Notes under the pieces: model-generated
Told to the model about the DNA's origin: nothing
Database searches by the model: none
What the model saw: the letters and a program-made list of their open reading frames with translations, nothing else
Program-made: the position numbers and the translations under genes
Shown here: piece after piece, positions 53,562 through 61,828 of the stretch
Numbering within the stretch: the first letter of the stretch is position 1
Layout: each line of letters opens with the position of its first letter
DNA from: Ornithinicoccus sp045032955
Lineage (GTDB): Bacteria > Actinomycetota > Actinomycetes > Actinomycetales > Dermatophilaceae
NCBI RefSeq assembly: GCF_045032955.1
Contig: NZ_JBJFZU010000012.1
Location: forward strand, 62,001-126,000
Direction of reading: 5' to 3'
Length of the DNA: 64,000 nt

Positions 53562-54422
53562 ATGAGGATCGGTGTCTGCATCCTGCCCGAGCACCCCTGG
53601 CGCGAGGCCGAGCCGTTGTGGCGGCAGGTCGAGGACTGGGGCTTCGAGCACGCCTGGACCTACGACCACCTGGTCTGGGCAGGGCTGCCGCAGGCGCCCT
53701 GGCACTCGACCGTCGCCACCCTCGCGGCGGCCGCCATGGTCACCGACCGGGTCCGACTCGGCACCTTCGTCGCGTCCCCGAACTTCCGGCACCCGGCCCT
53801 GCTGGCCAAGGACGTGACCACCCTGGACGACCTCAGCGCCGGTCGGGTGCTGCTCGGTCTGGGCGCCGGGGGCGACCTGGACAGCCGACTGCTCGGCGAC
53901 GAGCACAGCCGCGGCGAGCGCACCGCCCGCTTCGAGGAGTTCGTGCCGCTGCTGGACCGGCTGCTGACCGAGGACCACGTCGAGGCCGAGGGCGAGTTCT
54001 TCACCGTGGCCGGGGCCGGGGCGCGTCCCCGCTGCGTCCAGCAGCCCCGGGTGCCCTTCGTCGTCGCCGCCAACGGGCCCCGCGCGATGCGGCTGGCGGT
54101 CGCGCACGGCACCGGGTGGCTCACCACGGGGCCGCCCGATGCCGCCGAGGACGGCCTGGACGCCTGGTGGCGCGGGGTGGGCGAGCTCGCCGCCCGGGTC
54201 GACGAGCTGGAGGCCGGGGCGGGCCGGGACCGGCCGCTGGAGCGCTACCTCTCGCTGGACGCCGGGGCGCCCGCGCTGAGCAGCCTGGACGAGGTCCAGG
54301 ACCGGATCGGGCGCGCGCAGCAGGCCGGGTTCACCGACGTCGTCGTGCACTGGCCCCGTGCGGAGGCGCCCTACCGGGCGGACGTGCGGGTGCTGGAGGC
54401 GCTCGCCGGCTCCCGGTCCTGA
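53562..54422 (+). CDS. LLM-class (F420/FMN-dependent) oxidoreductase
   Basis: A 286-residue luciferase-like monooxygenase fold protein. Features are the opening RIGVCILPEHPWREAEPLWRQVEDWGFEHAWTYDHLVW, RVRLGTFVASPNFRHPALLAKDVTTLDDLSAGRVLLGLGAG and VPFVVAANGPRAMRLAVAHGTGW. In actinobacteria such enzymes generally use F420, but the cofactor is inferred. The ATG follows TAGCCT at 53548 with 8 nt between, so it is probably leaderless. Confidence 0.9.
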   Translation: MRIGVCILPEHPWREAEPLWRQVEDWGFEHAWTYDHLVWAGLPQAPWHSTVATLAAAAMVTDRVRLGTFVASPNFRHPALLAKDVTTLDDLSAGRVLLGLGAGGDLDSRLLGDEHSRGERTARFEEFVPLLDRLLTEDHVEAEGEFFTVAGAGARPRCVQQPRVPFVVAANGPRAMRLAVAHGTGWLTTGPPDAAEDGLDAWWRGVGELAARVDELEAGAGRDRPLERYLSLDAGAPALSSLDEVQDRIGRAQQAGFTDVVVHWPRAEAPYRADVRVLEALAGSRS

Positions 54423-54550
54423 CCGACCGGCCGGCCGCGGGGTATCCAGCGGCCGGGTCGGTGCTCTCAGGGGGCGACGCCCAGCGGAGGCACCCAGGTC
54501 TCCCGGCGCCGCCCGGTCGCAGGTCGACCGGCCCGTGGAGAGGCCCCAGG

Positions 54551-56023
54551 ATGAGACGCACCGCACGCCCCACCCACCCCGCTGCCCGACCCGGCCGACG
54601 CGGCAGACCCGGTCGAGGCGGTGGCCCGAGCACGGCCGCCGGTACCGCCCTCGGGCTGCTCGCCACCGGTCTGGCCGGCGCCCCCGCGCTCGCCGCGACC
54701 CTGGAGGAGCACGAGATCACCGGGGTGCAGTTCGTCAACGACGACTGCAGCCGCAACGAGTACGTCATCGACGCCCGGGTGACCGGCACCACGGACGACG
54801 TCGGCGGCTTCGACCGGGTGCGCTTCGAGGTGTGGGACGACGGTGCGCTCAAGGACAGCCGCACCCTGGAGGTCGAGGTCGGCACCACCCGTGACCTGTC
54901 CGCCTTCCTGTCCTTCGTCGGCCTCTACGGCGGCGGGGCACCGGGGGTGGGCATCGTCATCAGCGACGTGGACGGGGCCGACGTCGAGGTCGGCACCCTG
55001 GACGTCGTCGACCCGTTCTACCCCGACGACGTCGACGGGCCCTGCGCCTTCGACGTGGAGCGGATCGGTGGCCCGACCCGGATCGAGACCGCGGCGATGC
55101 TCTCCGAGCAGAAGTTCGTGTCGGCCGACACCGTCGTCATCGCGACCGCCCGGGACTTCCCGGACGCGTTGGCCGCAGCGCCCTGGGCCGGCCAGCTCGG
55201 GGCCCCGCTGCTGCTCACCCATCCCGGCGGCCTGTCCGCGGCCACCGGTGCCGAGCTCACCCGGCTGTCCCCGGAGGACGTCCTGGTCGTCGGTGGGAGC
55301 GCCGCGGTCGGGGACGCCGTCCTGGAGGACGTGCAGGCGAGCCTGCCGGCCGCGACCGTGCAGCGGATCTCCGGCGCGGATCGTTACGCGACCGCCGGGC
55401 TGGTCGCCCAGCAGGTGATCCAGGACAGCAGCCCGGAGGTCTTCGTGGCCTCGGGGCAGGCCTTCCCGGACGCGCTCGTCCTGAGCGCACTGGCCGCGCG
55501 GCACCAGGCTCCGCTGGTGCTGGTCCGCAGCGACGAGGTGCCGTCGGCCACCGGCGCCGCGCTCACCGCCCTCGACTACGACCACGTCTACGCCGCCGGT
55601 GGGACCGCCGTGCTCGGGGACGCCGTCCTGGACGAGGTCGCCGGCGGCCAGCCGTGGACGCGCTACCAGGGCGCCGACAGGTATGCGACCGCCGCCGCCG
55701 TGCTGGAGCAGTTCCCGGCCGAGGGCAAGGTGCTGGTCGCCACCGGCCAGGACTTCCCGGACAGCCTGACCGCGGTCCCGGTGGCGGCCCGGACCGGTGC
55801 CGGGGTGGCGCTGACCCGGCCGGAGGCCGTGCCCGCCGCGGTGATCAGTGAGGTCGACCGGCTGATCACCGGGTTCTCCTTCCCGCTGATCACCGTCGTC
55901 GGGGGCGAGTCGGCGGTGCACCCGGCCGTCCAGGCGCAGCTGCAGGCGCTCTTCGGCGCGGCCGCCCCGCCCGCGGCTCGGCCCTCGGGCAGCTCGACGA
56001 CCGGCAACCTCCCGCAGGAGTGA
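54551..56023 (+). CDS. Secreted cell-wall-binding repeat 2 (CWB2) protein
   Basis: A 490-residue exported protein with a long basic leader (residues 1-30, RPGRRGRPGRGGG), a hydrophobic core (ALGLLATGLAGAPALAA) and cleavage near residue 55. An unknown N-terminal domain (about 55-170, with two Cys) is followed by three CWB2 repeats, each starting RIGGPTRIETAAMLSEQ, RISGADRYATAGLVAQQ or RYQGADRYATAAAVLEQ. Three repeats suit the trimeric CWB2 module that binds anionic wall polymers. The ATG follows GGAGAGG. A strong terminator follows. The N-terminal domain's role is unknown. Confidence 0.9.
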   Translation: MRRTARPTHPAARPGRRGRPGRGGGPSTAAGTALGLLATGLAGAPALAATLEEHEITGVQFVNDDCSRNEYVIDARVTGTTDDVGGFDRVRFEVWDDGALKDSRTLEVEVGTTRDLSAFLSFVGLYGGGAPGVGIVISDVDGADVEVGTLDVVDPFYPDDVDGPCAFDVERIGGPTRIETAAMLSEQKFVSADTVVIATARDFPDALAAAPWAGQLGAPLLLTHPGGLSAATGAELTRLSPEDVLVVGGSAAVGDAVLEDVQASLPAATVQRISGADRYATAGLVAQQVIQDSSPEVFVASGQAFPDALVLSALAARHQAPLVLVRSDEVPSATGAALTALDYDHVYAAGGTAVLGDAVLDEVAGGQPWTRYQGADRYATAAAVLEQFPAEGKVLVATGQDFPDSLTAVPVAARTGAGVALTRPEAVPAAVISEVDRLITGFSFPLITVVGGESAVHPAVQAQLQALFGAAAPPAARPSGSSTTGNLPQE

Positions 56024-56035
56024 GCACGGACCGGG

Positions 56036-56064
56036 CCCCCTCCGCGGCACCGCCGCGGAGGGGG
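56036..56064. terminator. Hairpin terminator after the CWB2 gene
   Basis: A perfect 13-bp stem (CCCCCTCCGCGGC and its complement) with a 3-nt loop begins 13 bp after the stop. Its right arm overlaps the -10 box of the next gene by a base or two. Confidence 0.8.
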
Positions 56065-56075
56065 ATACTGGTGTG

Positions 56076-56357
56076 GTGGTACCCGACCGAGACGACACCA
56101 GTGCGCCGCCCACCGGCCCGGGCCCGCAGCCGCGACCCCAGCGGGTCCACCGCCGCCCGCAGCTGAGCAGGTTCCTCGTGGTGGGGGGCCTGGTCGGTTT
56201 CGTGCTGGGGGTCGTGGTGGCCCTGCGCGGACCCGAGGTGGCGGGCAGCACCGTGCTGCAGCAGATCGTCCTGCTCGGCACCATCGGGGCCATCTTCACC
56301 AGCTTCGCCGCGGCGATCCTCTACCTGGTCCTGGACCGGCTGAGCCAGCGGGACTGA
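56076..56357 (+). CDS. Small two-helix membrane protein (paralog 1)
   Basis: A 93-residue protein with a Pro/Arg-rich cytoplasmic start and two helices (FLVVGGLVGFVLGVVVAL and IVLLGTIGAIFTSFAAAILYLVLDR). The next gene encodes a protein of the same build (RYLVVGAVTGVV, then FTVLGVGVGGSLGALAYLVADR), so they are paralogs. Function unknown. GTG codons at 56073 and 56076 are both possible; 56076 is 6 nt after GATACT, which suits leaderless initiation. Both lie just upstream of purF. Confidence 0.72.
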   Translation: MVPDRDDTSAPPTGPGPQPRPQRVHRRPQLSRFLVVGGLVGFVLGVVVALRGPEVAGSTVLQQIVLLGTIGAIFTSFAAAILYLVLDRLSQRD

Positions 56358-56360
56358 GCG

Positions 56361-56576
56361 ATGGCGCCGCGTCACCCGAGCCTGGTCAGGTACCTGGTGG
56401 TCGGTGCTGTGACCGGGGTGGTGATCTGCCTGCTGGTGGCCGTCCTCGGCGACGACGTGCCCTACGTCAACGGCCTGGAGGAGTACCTGATCTTCACCGT
56501 GCTCGGGGTCGGGGTGGGCGGTTCGCTGGGGGCGCTCGCCTATCTCGTCGCCGACCGGCCGCGGCTCGGGTCCTGA
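56361..56576 (+). CDS. Small two-helix membrane protein (paralog 2)
   Basis: A 71-residue protein, shorter than its upstream paralog and lacking the Pro-rich start. Two helices (LVRYLVVGAVTGVVICLLVAVLG, LIFTVLGVGVGGSLGALAYLVADR) flank an acidic loop (DDVPYVNGLEEY). The ATG lies 3 bp after the previous stop, so the genes are an operon. It ends about 60 bp before purF. Function unknown. Confidence 0.75.
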   Translation: MAPRHPSLVRYLVVGAVTGVVICLLVAVLGDDVPYVNGLEEYLIFTVLGVGVGGSLGALAYLVADRPRLGS

Positions 56577-56636
56577 CGGGGTCGCACCGGCGGGACGTGG
56601 GTGTCCGGCACGCTGCGGCTGTGGGACGATGAGGTC

Positions 56637-58217
56637 GTGGCTCGCGCTGACGGACGGCTCTCGCACGACCTCCTGCCCGAGGAACGCCTGCCCCAGGACG
56701 CCTGTGGTGTCTTCGGGGTCTGGGCGCCCGGTGAGGAGGTCGCCAAGCTCACCTACTACGGCCTCTACGCCCTGCAGCACCGGGGCCAGGAGGCGGCCGG
56801 GATCGCCACCAGCGACGGCTCGCGGCTGGTGGTCTACAAGGACGTGGGGCTGGTCAGCCAGGTCTTCGACGAGTCAGCCCTGGCCTCGTTGCAGGGCTAC
56901 CTGGCGGTCGGCCACTGTCGCTACTCCACCACCGGCCGCAACAGCTGGCAGAACGCCCAGCCCACGCTCGGCGGGACCGCCGACGGCACCGTGGCGCTCG
57001 CGCACAACGGCAACCTGATCAACACCGCCGAGCTACGGGACCTGCTGCGCCAGGCGCACGGCGGTGACCTGTCACGCTCGGGCGGCGAGGTGAGCCGGGG
57101 CAGCACCACCGACACCGCGATCGTCACCGGCCTGCTCACCGCCGACCAGGACCTCCCGCTGGAGGAGGCCGCGATGCAGGTGCTGCCGCAGCTGCGCGGC
57201 GCGTTCAGCCTGGTCTTCTGCGACGAGTCCACGCTGTATGCCGCCCGCGACCCGCAGGGTGTGCGCCCCCTGGTCCTGGGCCGGCTGGAGCGTGGCTGGG
57301 TGGTCGCCTCGGAGACGGCGGCGCTGGACATCGTGGGCGCGTCCGTGGTCCGTGAGATCGAGCCCGGCGAGCTGATCGCCATCGACGCCGACGGGCTGCG
57401 TTCGCGCCGGTTCGCCGAGGCCGCGCCCAAGCGCTGCGTCTTCGAGTGGGTCTACCTGGCCCGGCCGGACACCACCATCGCCGGTCGCGAGGTCTACAAC
57501 AGCCGGGTCGAGATGGGCCGTCAGCTGGCGCGCGAGCACCCCGTCGACGCGGACATGGTGATGCCCACCCCGGAGTCCGGGACGCCCGCCGCCATCGGGT
57601 ACGCCCAGGAGTCGGGGATCCCCTACGGCCAGGGGCTGGTGAAGAACGCCTATGTCGGCCGCACCTTCATCGCGCCCAGCCAGACCATCCGGCAGCTGGG
57701 GATCCGGCTCAAGCTCAACCCGCTGCGCGAGGTGATCAAGGGCAAGCGCCTGGTGGTCGTCGACGACTCCATCGTCCGCGGCAACACCCAGCGCGCGCTG
57801 GTCCGGATGCTGCGCGAGGCCGGTGCCGCGGAGGTGCACGTGCGCATCTCCTCGCCGCCGGTGCGCTGGCCCTGCTTCTACGGGATCGACTTCGCGACCC
57901 GGGCCGAGCTGATCGCGACCGGGCTGGAGAGCGGTGACATCTGCACCAGCATCGGGGCGGACTCCCTCGGCTACATCTCCGAGGACGGGATGGTCGCCGC
58001 CACCGAGCAGCCCCGCTCCAGCCTGTGCACCGCCTGCTTCTCCGGGGAGTACCCGATCGGGCTGCCCGAGGAGGGCCAGCTCGGCAAGGACGTCCTCGAG
58101 CTGCAGTTCCCGGTGGTGCACGAGGGCACCGACCCGACCGACGTGGGGACCCTGGACGTCGAAGGCGTCGGCGTCACCGCCTCCCCGGGCGCCGACGCGG
58201 CCGTCCGCCGGCCCTGA
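56637..58217 (+). CDS. purF: Amidophosphoribosyltransferase
   Basis: A 526-residue enzyme for the first step of de novo purine synthesis (PRPP plus glutamine to phosphoribosylamine). The glutaminase nucleophile Cys lies in PQDACGVFGVW after a short propeptide (Cys23), and the PRPP loop is VVVDDSIVRGNTQRALV. Cluster-ligand Cys are in RWPCFYGIDF, DICTSIGADSLGY and LCTACFSGEYP, so it is the Fe-S type. The GTG at 56637 gives the N-terminus (ARADGRLSHDLLP) usual for actinobacterial PurF; GTG at 56601 would add 12 residues. It leads to purM 70 bp downstream. Confidence 0.95.
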   Translation: MARADGRLSHDLLPEERLPQDACGVFGVWAPGEEVAKLTYYGLYALQHRGQEAAGIATSDGSRLVVYKDVGLVSQVFDESALASLQGYLAVGHCRYSTTGRNSWQNAQPTLGGTADGTVALAHNGNLINTAELRDLLRQAHGGDLSRSGGEVSRGSTTDTAIVTGLLTADQDLPLEEAAMQVLPQLRGAFSLVFCDESTLYAARDPQGVRPLVLGRLERGWVVASETAALDIVGASVVREIEPGELIAIDADGLRSRRFAEAAPKRCVFEWVYLARPDTTIAGREVYNSRVEMGRQLAREHPVDADMVMPTPESGTPAAIGYAQESGIPYGQGLVKNAYVGRTFIAPSQTIRQLGIRLKLNPLREVIKGKRLVVVDDSIVRGNTQRALVRMLREAGAAEVHVRISSPPVRWPCFYGIDFATRAELIATGLESGDICTSIGADSLGYISEDGMVAATEQPRSSLCTACFSGEYPIGLPEEGQLGKDVLELQFPVVHEGTDPTDVGTLDVEGVGVTASPGADAAVRRP

Positions 58218-58287
58218 GCCCGACCCGGCATACGCCCACGCCGTCTGCCGTCCGCTGCCACCCGATGACCACTTCGAGGGGACACCG

Positions 58288-59406
58288 ATGACCGACCAGC
58301 CGATCACCTACGCCAGCGCCGGGGTCGACGTGCACGCCGGCGACCGCGCCGTCGAGCTGATGAAGGAGTCGGTGCGCCGAGCGCAGCGGCCCGAGGTGCT
58401 GGGCGGGCTCGGCGGCTTCGCCGGGATGTTCGACGCCTCCGCGCTGCGCGGCATGCGGGCGCCCGTGCTGGCGACCTCGACCGACGGGGTGGGGACCAAG
58501 GTCGCGATCGCGCAGGCGATGGACGTGCACGACACCATCGGCCAGGACCTGGTCGGGATGGTCGTCGACGACATCGTGGTCAGCGGTGCCGAGCCGCTCT
58601 TCATGACCGACTACATCGCCTGCGGCCAGGTGGTCCCCGAACGCATCGCGGCGATCGTCTCGGGCATCGCCCGCGGCTGCGAGCTCGCGGGGGTGGCCCT
58701 GGTCGGTGGCGAGACCGCCGAGCACCCGGGTCTGCTGGACCCGGACGAGTACGACCTGGCGGGGGCGGCCACCGGGGTGGTCGAGCGCGACGAGGTGCTG
58801 GGCCCGCAGCGGGTGCGCTCCGGGGACGTGGTGCTCGCGCTGGCCAGCTCGGGCCTGCACAGCAACGGCTACTCCCTGGTGCGCCGGGTGGTCGAGGCCG
58901 CCGGTTGGGGCTGGGAGCGGGAGGTGCCCGAGCTGGGGCGCACGCTCGGTGAGGAGTGCCTCGAGCCGACCCGGATCTACTCGCTGCCGTTGCTCTCGCT
59001 CATCCGCGCCCTGGACGGTGGGGTGCACGCGCTCTCGCACGTCACCGGGGGAGGCCTGGCCGCGAACCTGGCGCGGGTGCTGCCGGCCGGGGCGACCGCC
59101 ACCATCGAACGCTGCTGGCAGCTGCCGCCGGTCTTCACCCTGGTCCGTGAGCTGGGGCGGGTGCCGCTGGCCGACCTGGAGCAGACCCTCAACATGGGGG
59201 TCGGCTTCGTCGCGGTCGTGGACGCCGAGCTGGCCGGACGGGCGACCTCGCTGCTGACGGACGCCAAGATCGACACCTGGCAGATCGGCACCGTCGACCT
59301 GGGCGACCCGCAGCCCGGGCAGCCGGACCACGACGACGTCACGGTCGTGCAGGGCGCCAAGGGCGTGGACGGCGGCACCGTCCGCGTCGTGGGCGCCTAC
59401 ACCTGA
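58288..59406 (+). CDS. purM: Phosphoribosylformylglycinamidine cyclo-ligase
   Basis: A 372-residue AIR synthetase, fifth step of purine synthesis. Features are TYASAGVDVHAGDRAVELMK, LATSTDGVGTKVAIAQ, the ATP-site DIVVSGAEPLFMTDYIACG, LVGGETAEHPGLL, and HVTGGGLAANLARVLP. It has a GAGGGG ribosome site and lies 70 bp after purF, so they are cotranscribed. Its TGA stop is the first three bases of a dispersed repeat unit (TGACCGGGCGTCCC). Confidence 0.96.
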   Translation: MTDQPITYASAGVDVHAGDRAVELMKESVRRAQRPEVLGGLGGFAGMFDASALRGMRAPVLATSTDGVGTKVAIAQAMDVHDTIGQDLVGMVVDDIVVSGAEPLFMTDYIACGQVVPERIAAIVSGIARGCELAGVALVGGETAEHPGLLDPDEYDLAGAATGVVERDEVLGPQRVRSGDVVLALASSGLHSNGYSLVRRVVEAAGWGWEREVPELGRTLGEECLEPTRIYSLPLLSLIRALDGGVHALSHVTGGGLAANLARVLPAGATATIERCWQLPPVFTLVRELGRVPLADLEQTLNMGVGFVAVVDAELAGRATSLLTDAKIDTWQIGTVDLGDPQPGQPDHDDVTVVQGAKGVDGGTVRVVGAYT

Positions 59407-59492
59407 CCGGGCGTCCCGAGATGCCTGACCGGGCGTCCCGTAATGCCCGACCGGGCGTCTGGGTATGCCCGACCAAGCGCCTGGACGTGCCG
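59404..59492 (+). repeat. 22-bp tandem repeat array, four units
   Basis: GACCGGGCGTC units begin at 59405, 59427 and 59449, and GACCAAGCG at 59471, exactly 22 bp apart, with a GGTATGCC octamer in the third. The first unit provides the purM stop codon. The array fills the gap to the convergent membrane-protein gene. Confidence 0.93.
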
Positions 59493-59496
59493 CGCC

Positions 59497-60021
59497 TCAG
59501 GGCGTGACGAGCACCCAGTACTCGGTCGGACCACGCGAGCCGATGAACCCGCTCCAGCGGGTGTCCGACGCGTCACTGGTCAGCTCGTCCCTGACGACCT
59601 CGTTCGTCGGCTCGACCACGATCACCGAGCTGACGGCCTCCGAGGTGGTCACCGAGATGCTGTGCGACGGAGAGTTCACCGGCCAGTCCTCGAAGGTGTA
59701 GACGGAGCCAGAGGTGCTGTCCGGGGACTCCGCACCACCTTCGTGCACCAACTCCACGGTGGTCGTCGCGGCGTCCTGGGGGTCGCAGGCCGCGGCTTGC
59801 ACCTGCTCCCAGTCGGCGTCCCCGCTCAGCGTCTCCTGGCAGTGCCGGAGTTCGTAGCTGATGGTCTCGAAGCCCATGAAACGGACATACCCCACGGTGG
59901 CCGCGACGACGATGACCGCGACCAGGGGAATGAGTACCCAGCCGCGGTTCCGTCTGCCTCGACCCGTGACCGTGGAGTCCTCATGGGTCCACCGGGCCTC
60001 CTGGCGGTTCCTGGGACTCAG
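59497..60021 (-). CDS. Hypothetical single-pass membrane protein, probable CTG start
   Basis: A protein of about 174 residues, unrecognised. The only ATG/GTG/TTG start in frame before the conserved-looking body is GTG at 59895, but this would cut off a clear membrane helix encoded just upstream in the same frame (WVLIPLVAVIVVAATVGYV) with a basic flank (TGRGRRNRG). The frame is open back to a CTG at 60021 that overlaps the stop of the DUF3073 gene as CTGA, which would allow coupling. The extracytoplasmic part has two Cys (HCQETL and AACDPQ). I favour 60021; the GTG at 59895 gives 132 residues. Confidence 0.55.
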   Translation of the reverse strand: MSPRNRQEARWTHEDSTVTGRGRRNRGWVLIPLVAVIVVAATVGYVRFMGFETISYELRHCQETLSGDADWEQVQAAACDPQDAATTTVELVHEGGAESPDSTSGSVYTFEDWPVNSPSHSISVTTSEAVSSVIVVEPTNEVVRDELTSDASDTRWSGFIGSRGPTEYWVLVTP

Positions 60022-60266
60022 CGCCCGTCGCCCGCCGTCCAGGACCCGTAGTCGTCGTCCTCACCCTCGTCGTCCGCCACGTAGGCGGAGTAGGGGTCGT
60101 CGTCCTCGTCCGGCTCCTCCTCGGCGGCGGGTACGGAGCGTCCTAGGTCTCCGTCCCGTGAGCCGTGCAGCTCACGCTCGAGTGCCGAAAGATCGGTCTC
60201 CGGTGCCGAGTACTTCAGCTTCCGTGCAACCTTGATCTGTTTTGCCTTGGCCCGGCCGCGCCCCAT
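60018..60266 (-). CDS. DUF3073 protein
   Basis: An 82-residue actinobacterial protein. The basic N-terminus MGRGRAKAKQIKVARKLKYSAPETDL is the DUF3073 signature, and the tail is acidic (EEEPDEDDDPYSAYVADDEGEDDDYG). It lies near purM in many actinobacteria, as here. Function unknown; the charge pattern suggests RNA or ribosome contact, but that is a guess. The ATG follows an AAGGGGG site. A gene of unknown function may be coupled to its stop. Confidence 0.92.
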   Translation of the reverse strand: MGRGRAKAKQIKVARKLKYSAPETDLSALERELHGSRDGDLGRSVPAAEEEPDEDDDPYSAYVADDEGEDDDYGSWTAGDGR

Positions 60267-60430
60267 GGCGAGACCCCCTTGTATCGAGTCAGCCGGAGCG
60301 GCATCGCTGGCTGATTGCTCAGGTCGCGGAGCCGGCCCGGGTATGTGTGTAATCCGTGCTGCCTACGGTACATGAGAGGACCCTCACGTCCCGCATCGCG
60401 CCCGGGTCTGCACCCTGCGCGACACGGTGC
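60267..60430. other. Intergenic region between DUF3073 and CopC genes
   Basis: These 164 bases hold the upstream region of DUF3073 (an AT-richer stretch near 60280-60380) and the 3' side of the CopC-like gene. Both genes are on the minus strand. I see no further gene, tRNA or strong terminator. Confidence 0.5.
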
Positions 60431-61105
60431 TCAGCGGCGGGCGCGGCTCCAGGACATGGCCAGCGCGGCGCCCAGTCCGAGGACGGCGGCCGCGATGAAG
60501 GCCCAGGCCCAGAAGGGCAGTCCGCCCGAGTCGCTGTCGGTGCTCGCCTCGGTGGCGGCGTCGGTGGCCTCCGAGGTCCCCTCGGTCGTGGTCTCCCTGC
60601 CAGCGTCCTCGGTTTCCTCCTCGGTGGCCTCCGCGGTCGTCGGCTCCGGCTCGGTCGTCTCCGCCGCACCGGTCTCCTCGGTGGGTGCGGGTGCGCTGCT
60701 CTCCTCGGCGCTGGTCTCCTCCTCGGTGGCCTGCTCCTGCGAGCCGGTCACGGCGAAGCCGAACTCACCGGAGATCGGGTGTCCGTCCTCGCTGGTGACC
60801 CGCCAGGCGACGGCATACTCACCGTCGGGCAGGTCGTCGACCAGGTCCTGCACGACGCTCGTGCCCTCCACCTCGGGATCGCCGTCGGTGACCTCCTGGC
60901 CGTCCTCGTCGGTGACCTGCACCGTCGCCCCGACGGTCGCGATCTGACCGCTGTAGGTGAGCGTGACCTCCTCCGGCGCCTCGGCGGTCGCACCGTCCAC
61001 CGGCTCGGAGCCGGTGAGCTCGTCGTGCGCCTGGGCCGCCCCGGGGGCCAGCACGAGGGCGCCGGTAAGCAGCAGGGCGAGCGGGATCCTGGGCAGACGC
61101 GTCAT
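60431..61105 (-). CDS. CopC/YcnJ-type copper resistance domain protein
   Basis: A 224-residue exported protein with signal peptide (LALLLTGALVLAPGAAQA, cleaved before His28) so that the mature chain starts with His (HDELTGSEPVDGATAEAP), the usual CopC N-terminal copper ligand. The beta-sandwich continues to DGHPISGEFGFAV, where a second copper His lies. A long Glu/Thr/Ala-rich spacer (about 125-190) leads to a C-terminal membrane helix (LPFWAWAFIAAAVLGLGAALAM). It anchors a copper-binding domain outside the cell. The ATG follows TACTGT on the minus strand with 6 nt between. Confidence 0.9.
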   Translation of the reverse strand: MTRLPRIPLALLLTGALVLAPGAAQAHDELTGSEPVDGATAEAPEEVTLTYSGQIATVGATVQVTDEDGQEVTDGDPEVEGTSVVQDLVDDLPDGEYAVAWRVTSEDGHPISGEFGFAVTGSQEQATEEETSAEESSAPAPTEETGAAETTEPEPTTAEATEEETEDAGRETTTEGTSEATDAATEASTDSDSGGLPFWAWAFIAAAVLGLGAALAMSWSRARR

Positions 61106-61146
61106 ACCCCAACAGTATGGACGGCTGCTGGGCGTAGCCTGCGTGG

Positions 61147-61815
61147 GTGGAACCGACCACCTGCCGCACGCTCGCCGCCCCGGTCCGGACCCGGACCGAG
61201 GAGCGGCGCTCGGTGTTCGAGTGCTGGCTGCGCCGGGTCGAGGACGAGGCGGGCGCGCGGGCGGTGGTCGAGGAGGCGCGCACCGAGCACTGGGGTGCCG
61301 GCCACCACTGCTCGGCCTTCGTGCTGGGCCCGGACGGGGCGACCGTGCGGAGCAACGACGACGGGGAACCCGCGGGCTCGGCCGGTATGCCGATGCTCGA
61401 GGTGCTCACCCATGCCGGGCTCACCGACGTGGTCGCGGTCGTCACCCGGTGGTTCGGCGGGACGCTGCTGGGCACCGGTGGCCTGGCCCGCGCCTACGGA
61501 GGCGCGGTCCGGGCAGCCGTCGAGGAGGCGAGCACCTTGACCCGGGTCCGTGTCCGCGAGGTCGACGTGCAGGTCGGCCACGACGTCGCGGGGCGGGTCG
61601 AGCACGACCTGCGGGCGCGTGGCGTGGGCATCGGGGACGTCCGCTACGGCGCCGGGGTGACCCTGCGGCTGCAGGTGCCGGTCACCGAGGCGGGTGACCT
61701 GCCCGCCCTCGTCTCCGAGCTGACCGGCGGCCGGGCCGAGCCGCTGCCGGGGACCGGCTCGGAGGGGTGGCGGGACGTCGCCGACGACGTGCAGGGCCCG
61801 GCCAGCGGTGGCTGA
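61147..61815 (+). CDS. YigZ/IMPACT-family protein
   Basis: A 222-residue UPF0029 protein. The IMPACT signature is present: HHCSAFVLG, NDDGEPAGSAGMPMLEVL and VVTRWFGGTLLGTGGLARAYGGAV, followed by a C-terminal ferredoxin-like domain. Relatives bind nucleic acids or ribosomes, and E. coli YigZ function is uncertain. The GTG follows TAGCCT at 61135 with 6 nt between, divergent from the CopC gene 41 bp away. It lies 13 bp before the ATP-grasp gene. Confidence 0.92.
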   Translation: MEPTTCRTLAAPVRTRTEERRSVFECWLRRVEDEAGARAVVEEARTEHWGAGHHCSAFVLGPDGATVRSNDDGEPAGSAGMPMLEVLTHAGLTDVVAVVTRWFGGTLLGTGGLARAYGGAVRAAVEEASTLTRVRVREVDVQVGHDVAGRVEHDLRARGVGIGDVRYGAGVTLRLQVPVTEAGDLPALVSELTGGRAEPLPGTGSEGWRDVADDVQGPASGG

Positions 61816-61828
61816 TAACTTCCAGGCC

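Noticed and set aside
54423..54550. Riboswitch upstream of the CWB2 gene
   Set aside because: The 128-base region shows no recognisable c-di-AMP or other riboswitch core, and is too short for the ydaO type.
56601..56636. purF start at GTG 56601
   Set aside because: Adds residues not expected in actinobacterial PurF; the GTG at 56637 gives the typical N-terminus ending with the Cys23 propeptide site.
60343..60375. Ten-codon open frame MCVIRAAYGT as a leader peptide
   Set aside because: No biosynthetic gene follows on that strand and no ribosome site precedes it; likely chance.
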